A DNA stretch of 30,277 nucleotides from the NCBI GenBank assembly GCA_016934645.1, contig JAFGSL010000385.1, positions 1 through 30,277 of the forward strand, in the 5' to 3' direction. The first letter of the stretch is position 1. Each line of letters starts with the position of its first letter. A model generated the notes under the pieces. The model saw only the letters and a list, made by a program, of their open reading frames with translations. It did not search any database and was not told the origin of the DNA. Both the position numbers and the translations under genes were made by a program. The stretch is from Anaerolineae bacterium (GTDB lineage: Bacteria > Chloroflexota > Anaerolineae > B4-G1 > SLSP01). Shown here one piece after another: positions 15,264-23,900 of this stretch.

Positions 15264-16619
15264 ATGGAAGAACAACTGTTTAGTATGGACTTGGAAGAGC
15301 CTCCTGGGAAAGGCGGCTGGCATCGTGTATGGCAAAACGTTTCGCTAGAAAAGTGGAACGATTGGCGTTGGCAGCTTGCCCACCGGCTGAGTTCTGTAGA
15401 GGATTTTTCCCGCTTTCTGCATTTAACCCCCGATGAGATTGCTGGTCTTTCTGCACCTGGCCACTTTCACGTCGATGTGACACCCTATTGCGCCAGCCTG
15501 ATGGATCCTGACGATCCCAACTGTCCCATCCGGCGGCAAGTGATCCCCACAGCACAGGAACTGGTGCCTTTCGATGCAGAGATGGCCGATTCGCTCGGTG
15601 AGGATGCCCATTCACCGGTTGCCGGATTGGTGCATCGCTATCCGGACCGCGTCTTGATGCTGCTGACAACCCAGTGCGCCAGCTATTGCCGCTTCTGCAC
15701 GCGCAGCCGTCTGGTGGGTGACAGCCACGTGATGTTCAACTCCGCCTCCTACGAGCAGCAACTGGACTACATCGCCGCCACGCCCGAAATCCGCGACGTG
15801 CTGCTCTCCGGCGGCGATCCGCTGACGCTGCCACAGAACGTGCTGGAACGCATCCTGTTTCGCCTACGCGCCATCCCCCACGTCGAAGTCATCCGCATCG
15901 GCTCACGCGTGCCCGTCTTCCTGCCGCAGCGCGTCACCCCGGAACTGACGGAGATGCTGGCGAAATACCACCCCCTGTGGATGAATATTCACTTCAACCA
16001 CCCGAAGGAAATCACGCCGGAAGTGGAACAGGCGCTGGCGCGCTTGGCGAATGCCGGCATCCCTCTCGGCAGCCAGACCGTGTTACTGGCAGGTGTCAAC
16101 GATTGCCCGAACATCATTATGGCACTCAACCACAAGCTGGTGAGGAACCGCGTGCGTCCCTACTACCTCTACCAGTGCGACCTCGTCCACGGCGCGGGGC
16201 ATTTCCGCACGCCGGTGGCGAAGGGTCTGGAGATTATGGAAGCGCTGCGCGGGCACACGTCCGGCTTTGCCATCCCCACCTATGTGATCGACGCGCCGGA
16301 GGGCGGCGGGAAAGTGCCGATTCTCCCCAACTATATGCTGAGCATGTCTGACAGCAAGGTCATCGTCCGCAACTACGAAGGCTTCGTCACCGCCTACACG
16401 CAACCGAAGGATTATCAAGGACACGATTCACGAACGTGCCCCTATTGCCAGAGCCACCGCAACGAGGCCGGACAGGAAGGCGTCGCCGGACTGCTCTCCG
16501 GGCAAACCCGCGAGATCGCGCCGCAGGGATGGCGCGAGACGCACGCGCGCATCCCGCAAGCCCCGCAGCAGGATTGCCGCTCACCCTTCGTCATCCAACA
16601 CGAGGTCGTGGAGCGATAA
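15264..16619 (+). CDS. kamA: Lysine 2,3-aminomutase (radical SAM, PLP-dependent)
   Basis: A 451-residue enzyme expected to convert L-lysine to L-beta-lysine using S-adenosylmethionine, a 4Fe-4S cluster and PLP. The cluster motif is CASYCRFC (Cys138, Cys142, Cys145). The PLP lysine is Lys350 in GGGKVP. Asp306 (YQCDL) and Asp343 (VIDAP) match, in spacing from each other (37) and from the lysine (7), the two Asp residues that bind the substrate epsilon-amino group in the clostridial enzyme (Asp293, Asp330, Lys337). This favours lysine over glutamate as substrate. The C-terminal zinc-type region has CPYC and the family block GVAGLLSG. The ATG at 15264 is chosen over GTG 15255 because AGAGAGGAA at 15246-15254 fits it better. 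The ATP-grasp gene starts 1 bp after the stop. Confidence 0.92.
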   Translation: MEEQLFSMDLEEPPGKGGWHRVWQNVSLEKWNDWRWQLAHRLSSVEDFSRFLHLTPDEIAGLSAPGHFHVDVTPYCASLMDPDDPNCPIRRQVIPTAQELVPFDAEMADSLGEDAHSPVAGLVHRYPDRVLMLLTTQCASYCRFCTRSRLVGDSHVMFNSASYEQQLDYIAATPEIRDVLLSGGDPLTLPQNVLERILFRLRAIPHVEVIRIGSRVPVFLPQRVTPELTEMLAKYHPLWMNIHFNHPKEITPEVEQALARLANAGIPLGSQTVLLAGVNDCPNIIMALNHKLVRNRVRPYYLYQCDLVHGAGHFRTPVAKGLEIMEALRGHTSGFAIPTYVIDAPEGGGKVPILPNYMLSMSDSKVIVRNYEGFVTAYTQPKDYQGHDSRTCPYCQSHRNEAGQEGVAGLLSGQTREIAPQGWRETHARIPQAPQQDCRSPFVIQHEVVER

Positions 16620-16620
16620 C

Positions 16621-17667
16621 ATGGCGGGATTACGCGTTGCTATCGTTGCCAATCGCAAACACAGTGTCACAGCCGAGGCCGGCGCGCCACCCGACGCGCT
16701 GGCCGAGTATGACGCCGACGAAACCGTCCAGGGTATCCAGGACGCGCTGCGTGCGCGCGGGCACAGCCCGTGCTTCCTCGAAGCCGACGAAACCTTCATC
16801 GACACCGTGCGCGAGACACGGCCCGACATCTGCTTCAACATCGCCGAGGGACTGCGCGGTGATTCGCGCGAATCCCACGTCCCGGCAGTGCTGGAGATGC
16901 TGTCCATCCCCTACACCGGCTCGAAAGTGCTCACGCACGCCATTTCGCTGGATAAATGCACGACCAAGCAAATCTGGCGTGACAACGGGTTGCCGACCGC
17001 GCCGTTCCAGCGCTTCAACCACGCCGACCAACCGCTGGAGCAGCGCCTGACCTTCCCGCTCTTCATCAAGCCAGTGCGCGAAGGATCGGGGATGGGGATC
17101 AACGGCAAGTCCATCGTCCACAGTGAAGCAGAACTCCGCGCGCAGGTGCAGTGGGTCATCACGAATTACCGGCAACCGGCTTTGGTCGAAATGTACCTGC
17201 CGGGCCGCGAATTCACCGTGGGATTTGTCGGCAACGCGCGAAAGCCCAGCCAGCCACGGCGTTCCGCCTTCTATGACGAGCAGGGATTCCACGTATTCCC
17301 CGTACTGGAAATCGACTCGCAGAAGGGGGCCGTGAAAGGCATCTACAACACGCAGGCGAAGTCCTACGCCCTCGACGATGATCTTGCACCCGGCTACCTC
17401 TGCCCGGCGGATATCGCACCGGAGCTAGAAGTGCAGCTTGGGGACCTGGCTATCGCGGCCTTCGAGGCCCTGGGGGGGCTGGATGTAAGTCGCGTGGATT
17501 TCCGCACAGGTGCGGATGGCACGCCATACCTGGTCGAGATCAACACGCTGCCGGGCATCAATCCACTTGTGAGCGACCTGGTCATCGTATCGCGGGCGGA
17601 GAACGTTTCCTACGAGACCCTGGTCAACGAGATTTTAGACCTGGCATGCGAACGGTACAATCTTTGA
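16621..17667 (+). CDS. D-Ala-D-Ala ligase-like ATP-grasp carboxylate-amine ligase
   Basis: A 348-residue ATP-grasp enzyme that would join a carboxylate to an amine with ATP. Ddl-like blocks are clear: IPYTGSKVLTHAISLDK (about 97-114), the ATP-binding FPLFIKPVREGSGMGI (about 143-158) with its flexible Gly-rich loop, and the Mg-binding end YLVEINTLPGINP (about 302-314). The N-terminal substrate motif of true Ddl enzymes (GGxSxEhxVS type) is absent; the start is VAIVANRKHSVTAEAG, and the GEDG-like loop is replaced by GLRGDSRES. A substrate other than D-alanine is therefore likely. The gene begins 1 bp after the lysine aminomutase stop, so a product or derivative of beta-lysine is a reasonable candidate substrate (inference). 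Confidence 0.8.
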   Translation: MAGLRVAIVANRKHSVTAEAGAPPDALAEYDADETVQGIQDALRARGHSPCFLEADETFIDTVRETRPDICFNIAEGLRGDSRESHVPAVLEMLSIPYTGSKVLTHAISLDKCTTKQIWRDNGLPTAPFQRFNHADQPLEQRLTFPLFIKPVREGSGMGINGKSIVHSEAELRAQVQWVITNYRQPALVEMYLPGREFTVGFVGNARKPSQPRRSAFYDEQGFHVFPVLEIDSQKGAVKGIYNTQAKSYALDDDLAPGYLCPADIAPELEVQLGDLAIAAFEALGGLDVSRVDFRTGADGTPYLVEINTLPGINPLVSDLVIVSRAENVSYETLVNEILDLACERYNL

Positions 17668-17671
17668 AAAC

Positions 17672-17701
17672 CCTTGCGAAGGTTTCTGAACCTTCGCAAG
17701 G
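17672..17701. repeat. Perfect 13-bp hairpin between ligase and amidohydrolase
   Basis: CCTTGCGAAGGTT at 17672-17684 and AACCTTCGCAAGG at 17689-17701 form a perfect stem with a TCTG loop. It begins 5 bp after the ligase stop and no T-run follows (GATAAGAAG), so it is not a standard terminator. It may be a processing or stability hairpin in a polycistronic mRNA, or a dispersed repeat unit. Confidence 0.75.
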
Positions 17702-17715
17702 ATAAGAAGAAAGTC

Positions 17716-18759
17716 ATGCACATCATCTACACCGACCGCCATCACGGGCACGCCACCGACAACCTCATCATCAACGGGCGGCCCATCGAGTACCGTGAGA
17801 CGCCGGCCCGCCCGGAAGCAATCCTCGCTGCCGTGGAGGCCGCGCATCTCGGCCCGATTATGCCTCCGACCGATCACGGACTCGCGCCGATCCTCGCCGT
17901 CCACGATGCGGACTACGTGACGTACCTGCGGACAGCCTATGCGCAGAGCGCCGCCTACTTCGGCGAACCGCACGACGCCGTTGGCGTTGTGATCGCGGGG
18001 CGCGATGACGTGACACTCGACCGCGCAACACACTGTCCCGAGGATTTCCCCGGCAAGCGCGATTACTACACCTACGATTACGAGGATCCTATCCTCAAAA
18101 GCACCTGGGACGCGGCCTACTGGAGCGCGCAGTGCGCCCTCACCGCGGCTGATCTCGTCCGCGACGAGAATGGCGTCCGCGCCGCTTATGCTCTCTGCCG
18201 CCCGCCCGGTCACCACGCGACGCCCGATCAATATGGAGGATTCTGCTATCTCAATAATGTCGCCATCGCTGCGCGCAGCTTGCAGGCGCAGGGCCTCGTT
18301 GCCATCCTCGATATCGACTACCACCACGGCAACGGTACACAGGCGATCTTCTACGAAGACCCAGCGGCGCTATTCTGCTCGCTCCATGCCGATCCGGATT
18401 GGATCTACCCGTTCTTCTGGGGACGCGCCAATGAACGCGGCGCAGGGGCGGGCCTGGGGCTAAATCATAACTGGCCGCTGCCATTGCACATGGACGACGC
18501 GGCCTATCTCGCGGTGTTGGATGAGGCCTTGCACGCCATCACGGATTTCGGGCCACGTTACTTGCTTGTCTCATTGGGGTTAGATGCAGCAGAGGGCGAT
18601 CTCATCGGGAAATTCCGCATCACCACGAAGGGTTTCCACGCGATTGGGCGGCGGGTTGCGGCGCTCGGACTTCCTACGGTCATCGTCCAGGAGGGCGGCT
18701 ACCGGATAGAAACGCTCGGTGAAAATGCAGTAGCGTTCCTGCGGGCATTTGAAGCGTAG
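17716..18759 (+). CDS. Acetylpolyamine amidohydrolase-like deacetylase (HDAC fold)
   Basis: A 347-residue zinc deacetylase. The zinc ligands Asp201, His203 (LDIDYHHGNG) and Asp290 (SLGLDAAEGD), the His166-His167 pair (RPPGHHATPDQYGGFC) and the transition-state Tyr (EGGYRI, near the C-terminus) are all present. The RHHGHATDN start with an ILAAVEAAHLGPIMPPTDHG block and the WGRANERGAGAG insert follow the Mycoplana acetylpolyamine amidohydrolase more closely than class I HDACs, with constant residue offsets. Such enzymes remove acetyl from N-acetylated diamines and polyamines. The ATG at 17716 is preferred; an in-frame TTG at 17674 lies inside a hairpin. Lying after the aminomutase and ligase, it might deacetylate an acetylated (beta-)lysine compound (inference). 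Confidence 0.87.
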   Translation: MHIIYTDRHHGHATDNLIINGRPIEYRETPARPEAILAAVEAAHLGPIMPPTDHGLAPILAVHDADYVTYLRTAYAQSAAYFGEPHDAVGVVIAGRDDVTLDRATHCPEDFPGKRDYYTYDYEDPILKSTWDAAYWSAQCALTAADLVRDENGVRAAYALCRPPGHHATPDQYGGFCYLNNVAIAARSLQAQGLVAILDIDYHHGNGTQAIFYEDPAALFCSLHADPDWIYPFFWGRANERGAGAGLGLNHNWPLPLHMDDAAYLAVLDEALHAITDFGPRYLLVSLGLDAAEGDLIGKFRITTKGFHAIGRRVAALGLPTVIVQEGGYRIETLGENAVAFLRAFEA

Positions 18760-18765
18760 CCGCGC

Positions 18766-18795
18766 TTTCCATAGTTTTTCAGCACGTTATGGAAA
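18766..18795. terminator. Weak shared hairpin between convergent genes
   Basis: TTTCCATA at 18766-18773 pairs with TATGGAAA at 18788-18795 across a 14-nt loop, exactly between the convergent deacetylase and M28 peptidase stops. The stem is short and AT-rich, and the loop holds TTTTT. It may act as a weak bidirectional terminator. Confidence 0.35.
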
Positions 18796-19974
18796 CTACA
18801 TATCTAAATCTTGCATCATCGCCCAGGCGAAGCGAGAGGCCTTTTCCAGGCTTGCCGGAACGAGGTTTTCCACGTTGTCGCTGGTTTGATGCCAGTTCTC
18901 CAACCAGCCATCGGGGCCGATGCTGGACAAACACACTCCGCGATAGCCACGCACACGCAGCGCGCCGACTTCCTCGCCGATAACCATGGTCCCGCCCCGC
19001 ACGCCGATCTCGGGATATCGATGAGCGGTGGACTCAGCCCACGACAACGATTCCACATCGGGTCGATACGCCGAGAGCAACGAAAACCCCGTGTGTTGCG
19101 TGACATAGACGACGTCCTCGGCCCCAACCATATCCAGATCGAGGAACCATGCATCGCGCAACCGGTCTCCGTAGGCATCGAGCAAGGCGTGCGCGCCCCG
19201 GCAACCTACCTCTTCCGCGCCGGTGAATGCCAGCCAGACTTCGGTATGGCGCAACGGCTGCTGTTTCAATTGTGCCGCCAGTCCCAGCACGCAGGCGACG
19301 GCGCTTGCATTGTCGCTCGCGCCGGGCACGTAGGGTCCAGTTTCGTCGTACAGCGCGATCAGCAGGCTGGTGACGACCGCCCACAGACTCGCTTTACGGA
19401 ACTTCGTCGCACCCCTACTTGCAGTCAGCCCTTCAATGATTTGCGCCACGCCGTTGCTCGCTATAGACGCCATTCCCGCCGTCGTCAGGCCCAGAAGGTA
19501 CTTCTTAAGCTGCGGCGAGAAAGACGGTCGATGTTTGTTGCTGTCGGTGTGCGCCAGAAGTACCACCGTACGATGTGACTTTTCGGTGGGTAGCACACGC
19601 ACGATCAATGTCGCGCTTTGCCGGCGCGGAGAGAACGCCGCGAGCGGCTGCTTGTCGACGCACGTGGCACGCCAAAGCGTGTACGCGCTGGCGAGAGCCG
19701 TCATGCCGCCCAACAGCCGCCCCACGCGACTGCGCGCCCCCAACAGGTTGCTCGCCAGGGTCAACACCAGCGGATTGCCAAGCGCGTAGCCCCAAGTATC
19801 CGGCGTGAGAAACGGCAGCGTTTCGATCTCGCCATAACCGAGCGCGCTGAGCACTTGGCGAATGTATTGCCGCGCGCGCATCTCCGCGGGATGTCCCGCC
19901 GGGCGCGGTCCAATCTCCTCGGCCAGCTTGCGGACGTGGAGCAGCAATGTATTGGATAAAAGAGCGTCGGTCAT
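18796..19974 (-). CDS. M28 family zinc metallopeptidase with hydrophobic insert
   Basis: A 392-residue protein with the aminopeptidase-type M28 ligand set: His142-x-Asp144 (LLAHTDSN), Asp221 (PGASDNASA), the Glu254-Glu255 pair (GAEEVGC), an Asp in LDLDMVG (279 or 281) and His362 (ENWHQTSDN). Between the first and second ligands lies an unusual stretch (about 155-212) with two hydrophobic segments, and another hydrophobic patch occurs at about 68-103. No classical signal peptide is visible, so the protein may be membrane-associated through these internal segments. Peptide bond cleavage near a free N-terminus is the family activity; the substrate is unknown. AAGGAGG at 19979-19985 supports the ATG at 19974. 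Confidence 0.85.
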   Translation of the reverse strand: MTDALLSNTLLLHVRKLAEEIGPRPAGHPAEMRARQYIRQVLSALGYGEIETLPFLTPDTWGYALGNPLVLTLASNLLGARSRVGRLLGGMTALASAYTLWRATCVDKQPLAAFSPRRQSATLIVRVLPTEKSHRTVVLLAHTDSNKHRPSFSPQLKKYLLGLTTAGMASIASNGVAQIIEGLTASRGATKFRKASLWAVVTSLLIALYDETGPYVPGASDNASAVACVLGLAAQLKQQPLRHTEVWLAFTGAEEVGCRGAHALLDAYGDRLRDAWFLDLDMVGAEDVVYVTQHTGFSLLSAYRPDVESLSWAESTAHRYPEIGVRGGTMVIGEEVGALRVRGYRGVCLSSIGPDGWLENWHQTSDNVENLVPASLEKASRFAWAMMQDLDM

Positions 19975-20229
19975 AGATCCTCCTTGCGTTAGTCACTAGT
20001 CTCGTAGTCGTGCGCGTCGACGATCTGTTCTGGTGCAATTCTGTAATAGGCAACAACATCTTGAAAGCGAATCTCGCCCGCAGAGCCGCAGAGGGTTTTT
20101 AAATTTTCTTGGCGTCTCTGCGTCTTTGCGCGAGAACTTTCGGTTTCCCTAATTCAAAGCACATTTGCCCACTACAGTTTTGGTGCAATTCTCTGCGACC
20201 TCAGAGAACTCAGTGTGATCATCATCCAG
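19975..20229. other. 255-bp intergenic region with short direct repeats
   Basis: Lies upstream of the M28 gene and downstream of the nucleotidyltransferase-like gene. TGGTGCAATTCT occurs at 20031-20042 and again at 20181-20192. Between them, CGCAGAG/CTCTGCG-type segments (about 20075-20130) form an imperfect inverted arrangement. No open reading frame or clear promoter was recognised. Confidence 0.5.
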
Positions 20230-20874
20230 TTAGAGCGGATACAGCGGGCGCGCTACGGTGGGCATAGCGTATTCGGGATAACCTTGCTTCACCCAGTAAG
20301 GATTGAAGCTCCACACATGGCGGAGAAAATCCTCCGGGTCGAGGTTACGCTGCGCCATCATCCGCTCAAGGGCAGCGATGGCCACGTGATCCTGTTCACG
20401 CAAGGTCCAGGTCGCATGGGTCATACGGATGTTGGTCTTCAGGGCATAGTCGAGTTCCAGCCCCGCCGAGTAGACGCGCACGCCATAGAAATCGCGTGGC
20501 GCTGCGTCCAGCCACTCGACCGGGAAGTACACCGTGCCCTCGTCGCCGATGTGCCGCCACATCGCGATCGGGCCATGGACTTCAAGGCGGTTGAACGAGG
20601 CGTGCAAGCCATCCTTGTGGATCGTCAGCATGTCAATGTCTTCACGAAACTCCGTGGCGTACCCGCGCGCGGCGTACAGCGCCATCATCTCCGGCAGGAC
20701 ATCGAGCAGGTTCAGCGTGAAGCCGTCCAGGTCATGGTGCTCGCGGACGAAACGGCCTTCGAGGAGATCAACGGTGAACCCGCCCCAGATGTATGTCGTC
20801 GTACCACACACAGCCGAGACCTCAGCAATATCGCTCAAGAATGCCAAATAGCCACGATTACCGGCAGACAACAT
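20230..20874 (-). CDS. Nucleotidyltransferase-fold protein, AadA/Lnu-like
   Basis: A 214-residue protein. The block YIWGGFTVDLLEGR, then VREHHDLDGF, at residues 29-52 has the GG...D...G...RxHxDxD layout of small nucleotidyltransferases that modify aminoglycosides or lincosamides, with Asp48 and Asp50 as likely metal ligands. The third catalytic acidic residue is probably in the EDIDML region (about 77-82). Many chromosomal members have no proven drug activity, so a resistance call is not justified. It starts 36 bp after the dnaE stop, in the same direction, behind GGAGATTT-type repeat sequence; the AATCTCC/AATTCCC units at 20887-20908 lie in that gap. The ATG at 20874 has no well-spaced ribosome site, so coupling to dnaE is possible. 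Confidence 0.65.
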   Translation of the reverse strand: MLSAGNRGYLAFLSDIAEVSAVCGTTTYIWGGFTVDLLEGRFVREHHDLDGFTLNLLDVLPEMMALYAARGYATEFREDIDMLTIHKDGLHASFNRLEVHGPIAMWRHIGDEGTVYFPVEWLDAAPRDFYGVRVYSAGLELDYALKTNIRMTHATWTLREQDHVAIAALERMMAQRNLDPEDFLRHVWSFNPYWVKQGYPEYAMPTVARPLYPL

Positions 20875-20910
20875 CTCAAATCAACAAATCTCCAATTCCC
20901 CAATCTCCAA

Positions 20911-23900
20911 TCAAACCATCATCACGCGAATGTTGTCCGCGCCAACGATACCGGCAACTTGATCCTTGAGTTGCGGGGTGAAGCAGGTACGCTCATTGGG
21001 GAAAGAGAGTTCCACACGCTTGCCGCGTTCGTTTTCGAAGTAAACGACAAAATTGTCCTGTCCCGATTCAGCCTTGAGCAAATTGTGCAGTTGCGCGAGG
21101 CGTGCAAAGTCGCGAGAAGAATCGCCGGTACGCGGCAAGGTGACATAGACCGTTGCAGGCGGCATAGGGGGTTCCTCCGGTGGAGGCGGCGTGTAGTGAT
21201 GCTCGCCATTGACGCTGATAGCGGTGACGCTGTTAGCGGTGACGCCGTTAGCGGTCCCGCTATCAGCGGAGCCACCGTTGGCAGGTGAGGTACCGAACGG
21301 CACACCGGGCGGGGACGCAACCGGAGACGTTCCTGGTTTATGCCGATGATGATGAGCGCCATTAGGCGCACCGTCACTAGACGCACCGTCATTAGACGCA
21401 GCGTCATTGGTCGCACTTGGTGAGGCTCCCGACATACCCACAGAATAATCAGCCCGTGGCTCAGCAACAGAGGATGGAGGAGCATAGTTTGCGGAGGCAT
21501 ATCCAGAGCTAGTGTATCCTCCGTTGTCGGCGGGGCTTGGAAGCGTTAGCGGCCGTATCAATTCATACGGCTCCTTGAACCAGTCGGCCAGAAGGGAGTG
21601 CTCCTCGCGATCCTGGCGGTTATCAAGCTTGCCGCTGACAACGACCACACTCTCAATAATGAGCTTATCCTTGAAACGCTCGTAGGTGCGCGGGAAGACA
21701 ATGACATCCACCGTTCCACCGGAGCCTTCCAGCGTGACGAAGGCCATCGTGTCGCCCTTCTTCGTCGTCACCCGGCGCACGCGCTGGATCATCCCCACCA
21801 GCGCCAACTGCTGGCCCAGGGCTTCTGTCGCCAGGCGATCCACCGTAGTGTTGATCAAATCCTGCTGCAACAATTCTTTTTCCTGTTGCGCCAGGGGATG
21901 GCGGGAAAGGTACGTCCCAAGCAATTCCTTCTCCCACTCCAGGAGCCGGCGTTCCGGGATCGGCGGGACGAAGTTCGGCGGCTTGATGGTTTGCATCACG
22001 CCGGGCATAGCATCGAAGAGCGAGAACTGGCCCACATCGCGAGCGCTGTGCACCTGTCCGCTTGCGCCGATGAGTGCATCAATGAGCGTGAGTAACGCAG
22101 GCCGTTCCCCGAAGTCATCCAGCGCCCCGGTCTGAATCAGACATTCGAGTGCCTTGCGATTGAGCTTTCGCAAATCCACGCGGTCGGCGAAGTCATCCAA
22201 CGACTTGAAGGGACCGCCTTCATGCCGCGCCTCTACAACGAGGCGCATCACGTCGTCGCCCACATTCTTGATCGCTCCCAGACCGATGCGGATGGCACGC
22301 CCCTCAGGGGCATGTTCAATGATGAATTCCACCTCAGAGCGGTTGATGCACGGGCGCAGCACGTCCAACCCAGCGCGGCGTGCTTCAGCAATAAGAAAGC
22401 CGAGTTTTTCGATGTTGTGGCGTTCCGTCGTCATCAGGGCAGTCATAAATTCGAGAAGATAGTGGGCCTTGAGGTAAGCCGTCTGCGCAGTGATGACGGC
22501 ATAGTCAGTGGCGTGCGCGCGGTTAAAGCCATACCGCGCGAAGAATTCAATGTCGGCCCAGACCTTTTCAGAGACTTCTTCAGGGATGCCCTTTTTGAGC
22601 GCTCCCGCGAGGAACATCTTCTTATGCTTCTCCATCAGATACTTGATCTTTTTCGCGACCGCCTTGCGGATGCCATCAGCCTCACCGGGCTTGTAGCCGG
22701 CCATGGCCACCGCGATTTGCATAATCTGTTCTTGATAGACGATGATCCCGTAGGTGTCATCCAGGATATTCGCGATTACCGGATGGTGAAATTGCACTTC
22801 CTCCTCATCGTGCATACGGCGGATGTACGACGGGATGTTTTCCATCGGACCGGGACGGTAGAGGGCGAGCACGGCGATGATGTGTTGGAACTGGTCCGGA
22901 CGCATCTCGCGCAGAATCCGTCGCATCCCCGAACCTTCCACCTGGAACACACCGGTCGTCTCGCCGCTGGTGAGCAAATCGTACAGCTCCATCACATCGG
23001 CGTCCTGTTCGGGATCGTCGGGGACACGCTCATAGGGGATGGTCGTCATCGTCAGCACGCGGCCCTGCTCTTTCTCGATCCACTCGCAGGTCTTGCGCAC
23101 GTGGGTGATCGTCCGCAGCCCCAGGAAATCGACCTTGAGCATCCCTAGCATATCGACAATTTCCATCGGCCATTGGGAAACGATGCCAATGGGGCCTTCA
23201 CCTTCACCCTTTGTGGGACGGTGCAGCGGCATGTATTCCACCAACGGGCGGTCAGAGATGAGGATGCCCGCCGCGTGAGTGCTGGCGTGCCGCGTGACCC
23301 CTTCAACTTCCATCGCCGTGTCCAACAGCTTTTTGACGTAGGGGATGGTATCGTACATCTCCTTGAGATCGGAGACTTCCTCGAGTGCTTGCGAGATGGA
23401 AACCGGTTTGCCGGGCACGTTGGGGATCAGGCGCGCAGCGCGATCCACCTCGCCGAGGGGGATGTCGAGCGCGCGGCCCACATCGCGGATGGCGGCACGC
23501 GCGCCAAGCGTCCCAAAGGTGATGATGGCGGCGACGCGGTCCGCACCGTAGCGTTCGGCGGTGTAGGCGATCAACTCTTCGCGGCGGTCGTCGGGATAGT
23601 CCAGGTCGATGTCGGGCATGGAGATGCGGTCGGGATTGAGGAACCGCTCGAACAGCAAGCGGTTCTTGAAGGGATCGACGCTGGTGATGCCCAGGGTGTA
23701 GGCAACCACGCTGCCTGCGCCGGAACCACGCACATTCCACCAGATGTCGCGCGCTTTCGCCGCCTCACACAGGTCCCACACGATGAGGAAATAATCGTCG
23801 AAGCCCATGGTGTGGATAATGCCCAGCTCATATTCCAGGCGCTCCACCACCTCCGGCTCCTGCGCGCGCGCATCGCCATAGCGCCAGACGAGACCGGCAT

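Noticed and set aside
15264..16619. Aminomutase as EpmB (EF-P lysine modification)
   Set aside because: The protein has the long C-terminal zinc-type region with CPYC and GVAGLLSG of lysine 2,3-aminomutase, is longer than EpmB, and no epmA or efp gene is adjacent.
16436..17050. 204-codon + strand frame across the kamA end and ligase start
   Set aside because: Out of frame with two conserved genes, Arg/Pro/Thr-rich and not protein-like.
16621..17667. Ligase as a normal cell-wall D-Ala-D-Ala ligase (ddl)
   Set aside because: The N-terminal D-Ala site motif and the usual GEDG-like loop are missing, and it sits beside kamA rather than with cell-wall genes.
20230..20874. Nucleotidyltransferase as an antibiotic resistance gene
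   Set aside because: Only the generic nucleotidyltransferase core is visible and there is no mobile-element context. Naming a drug would be unsupported.
21211..21415. CRISPR array in the 15-bp repeats
   Set aside because: Units are contiguous, 15 bp, in frame within dnaE, and have no spacers.
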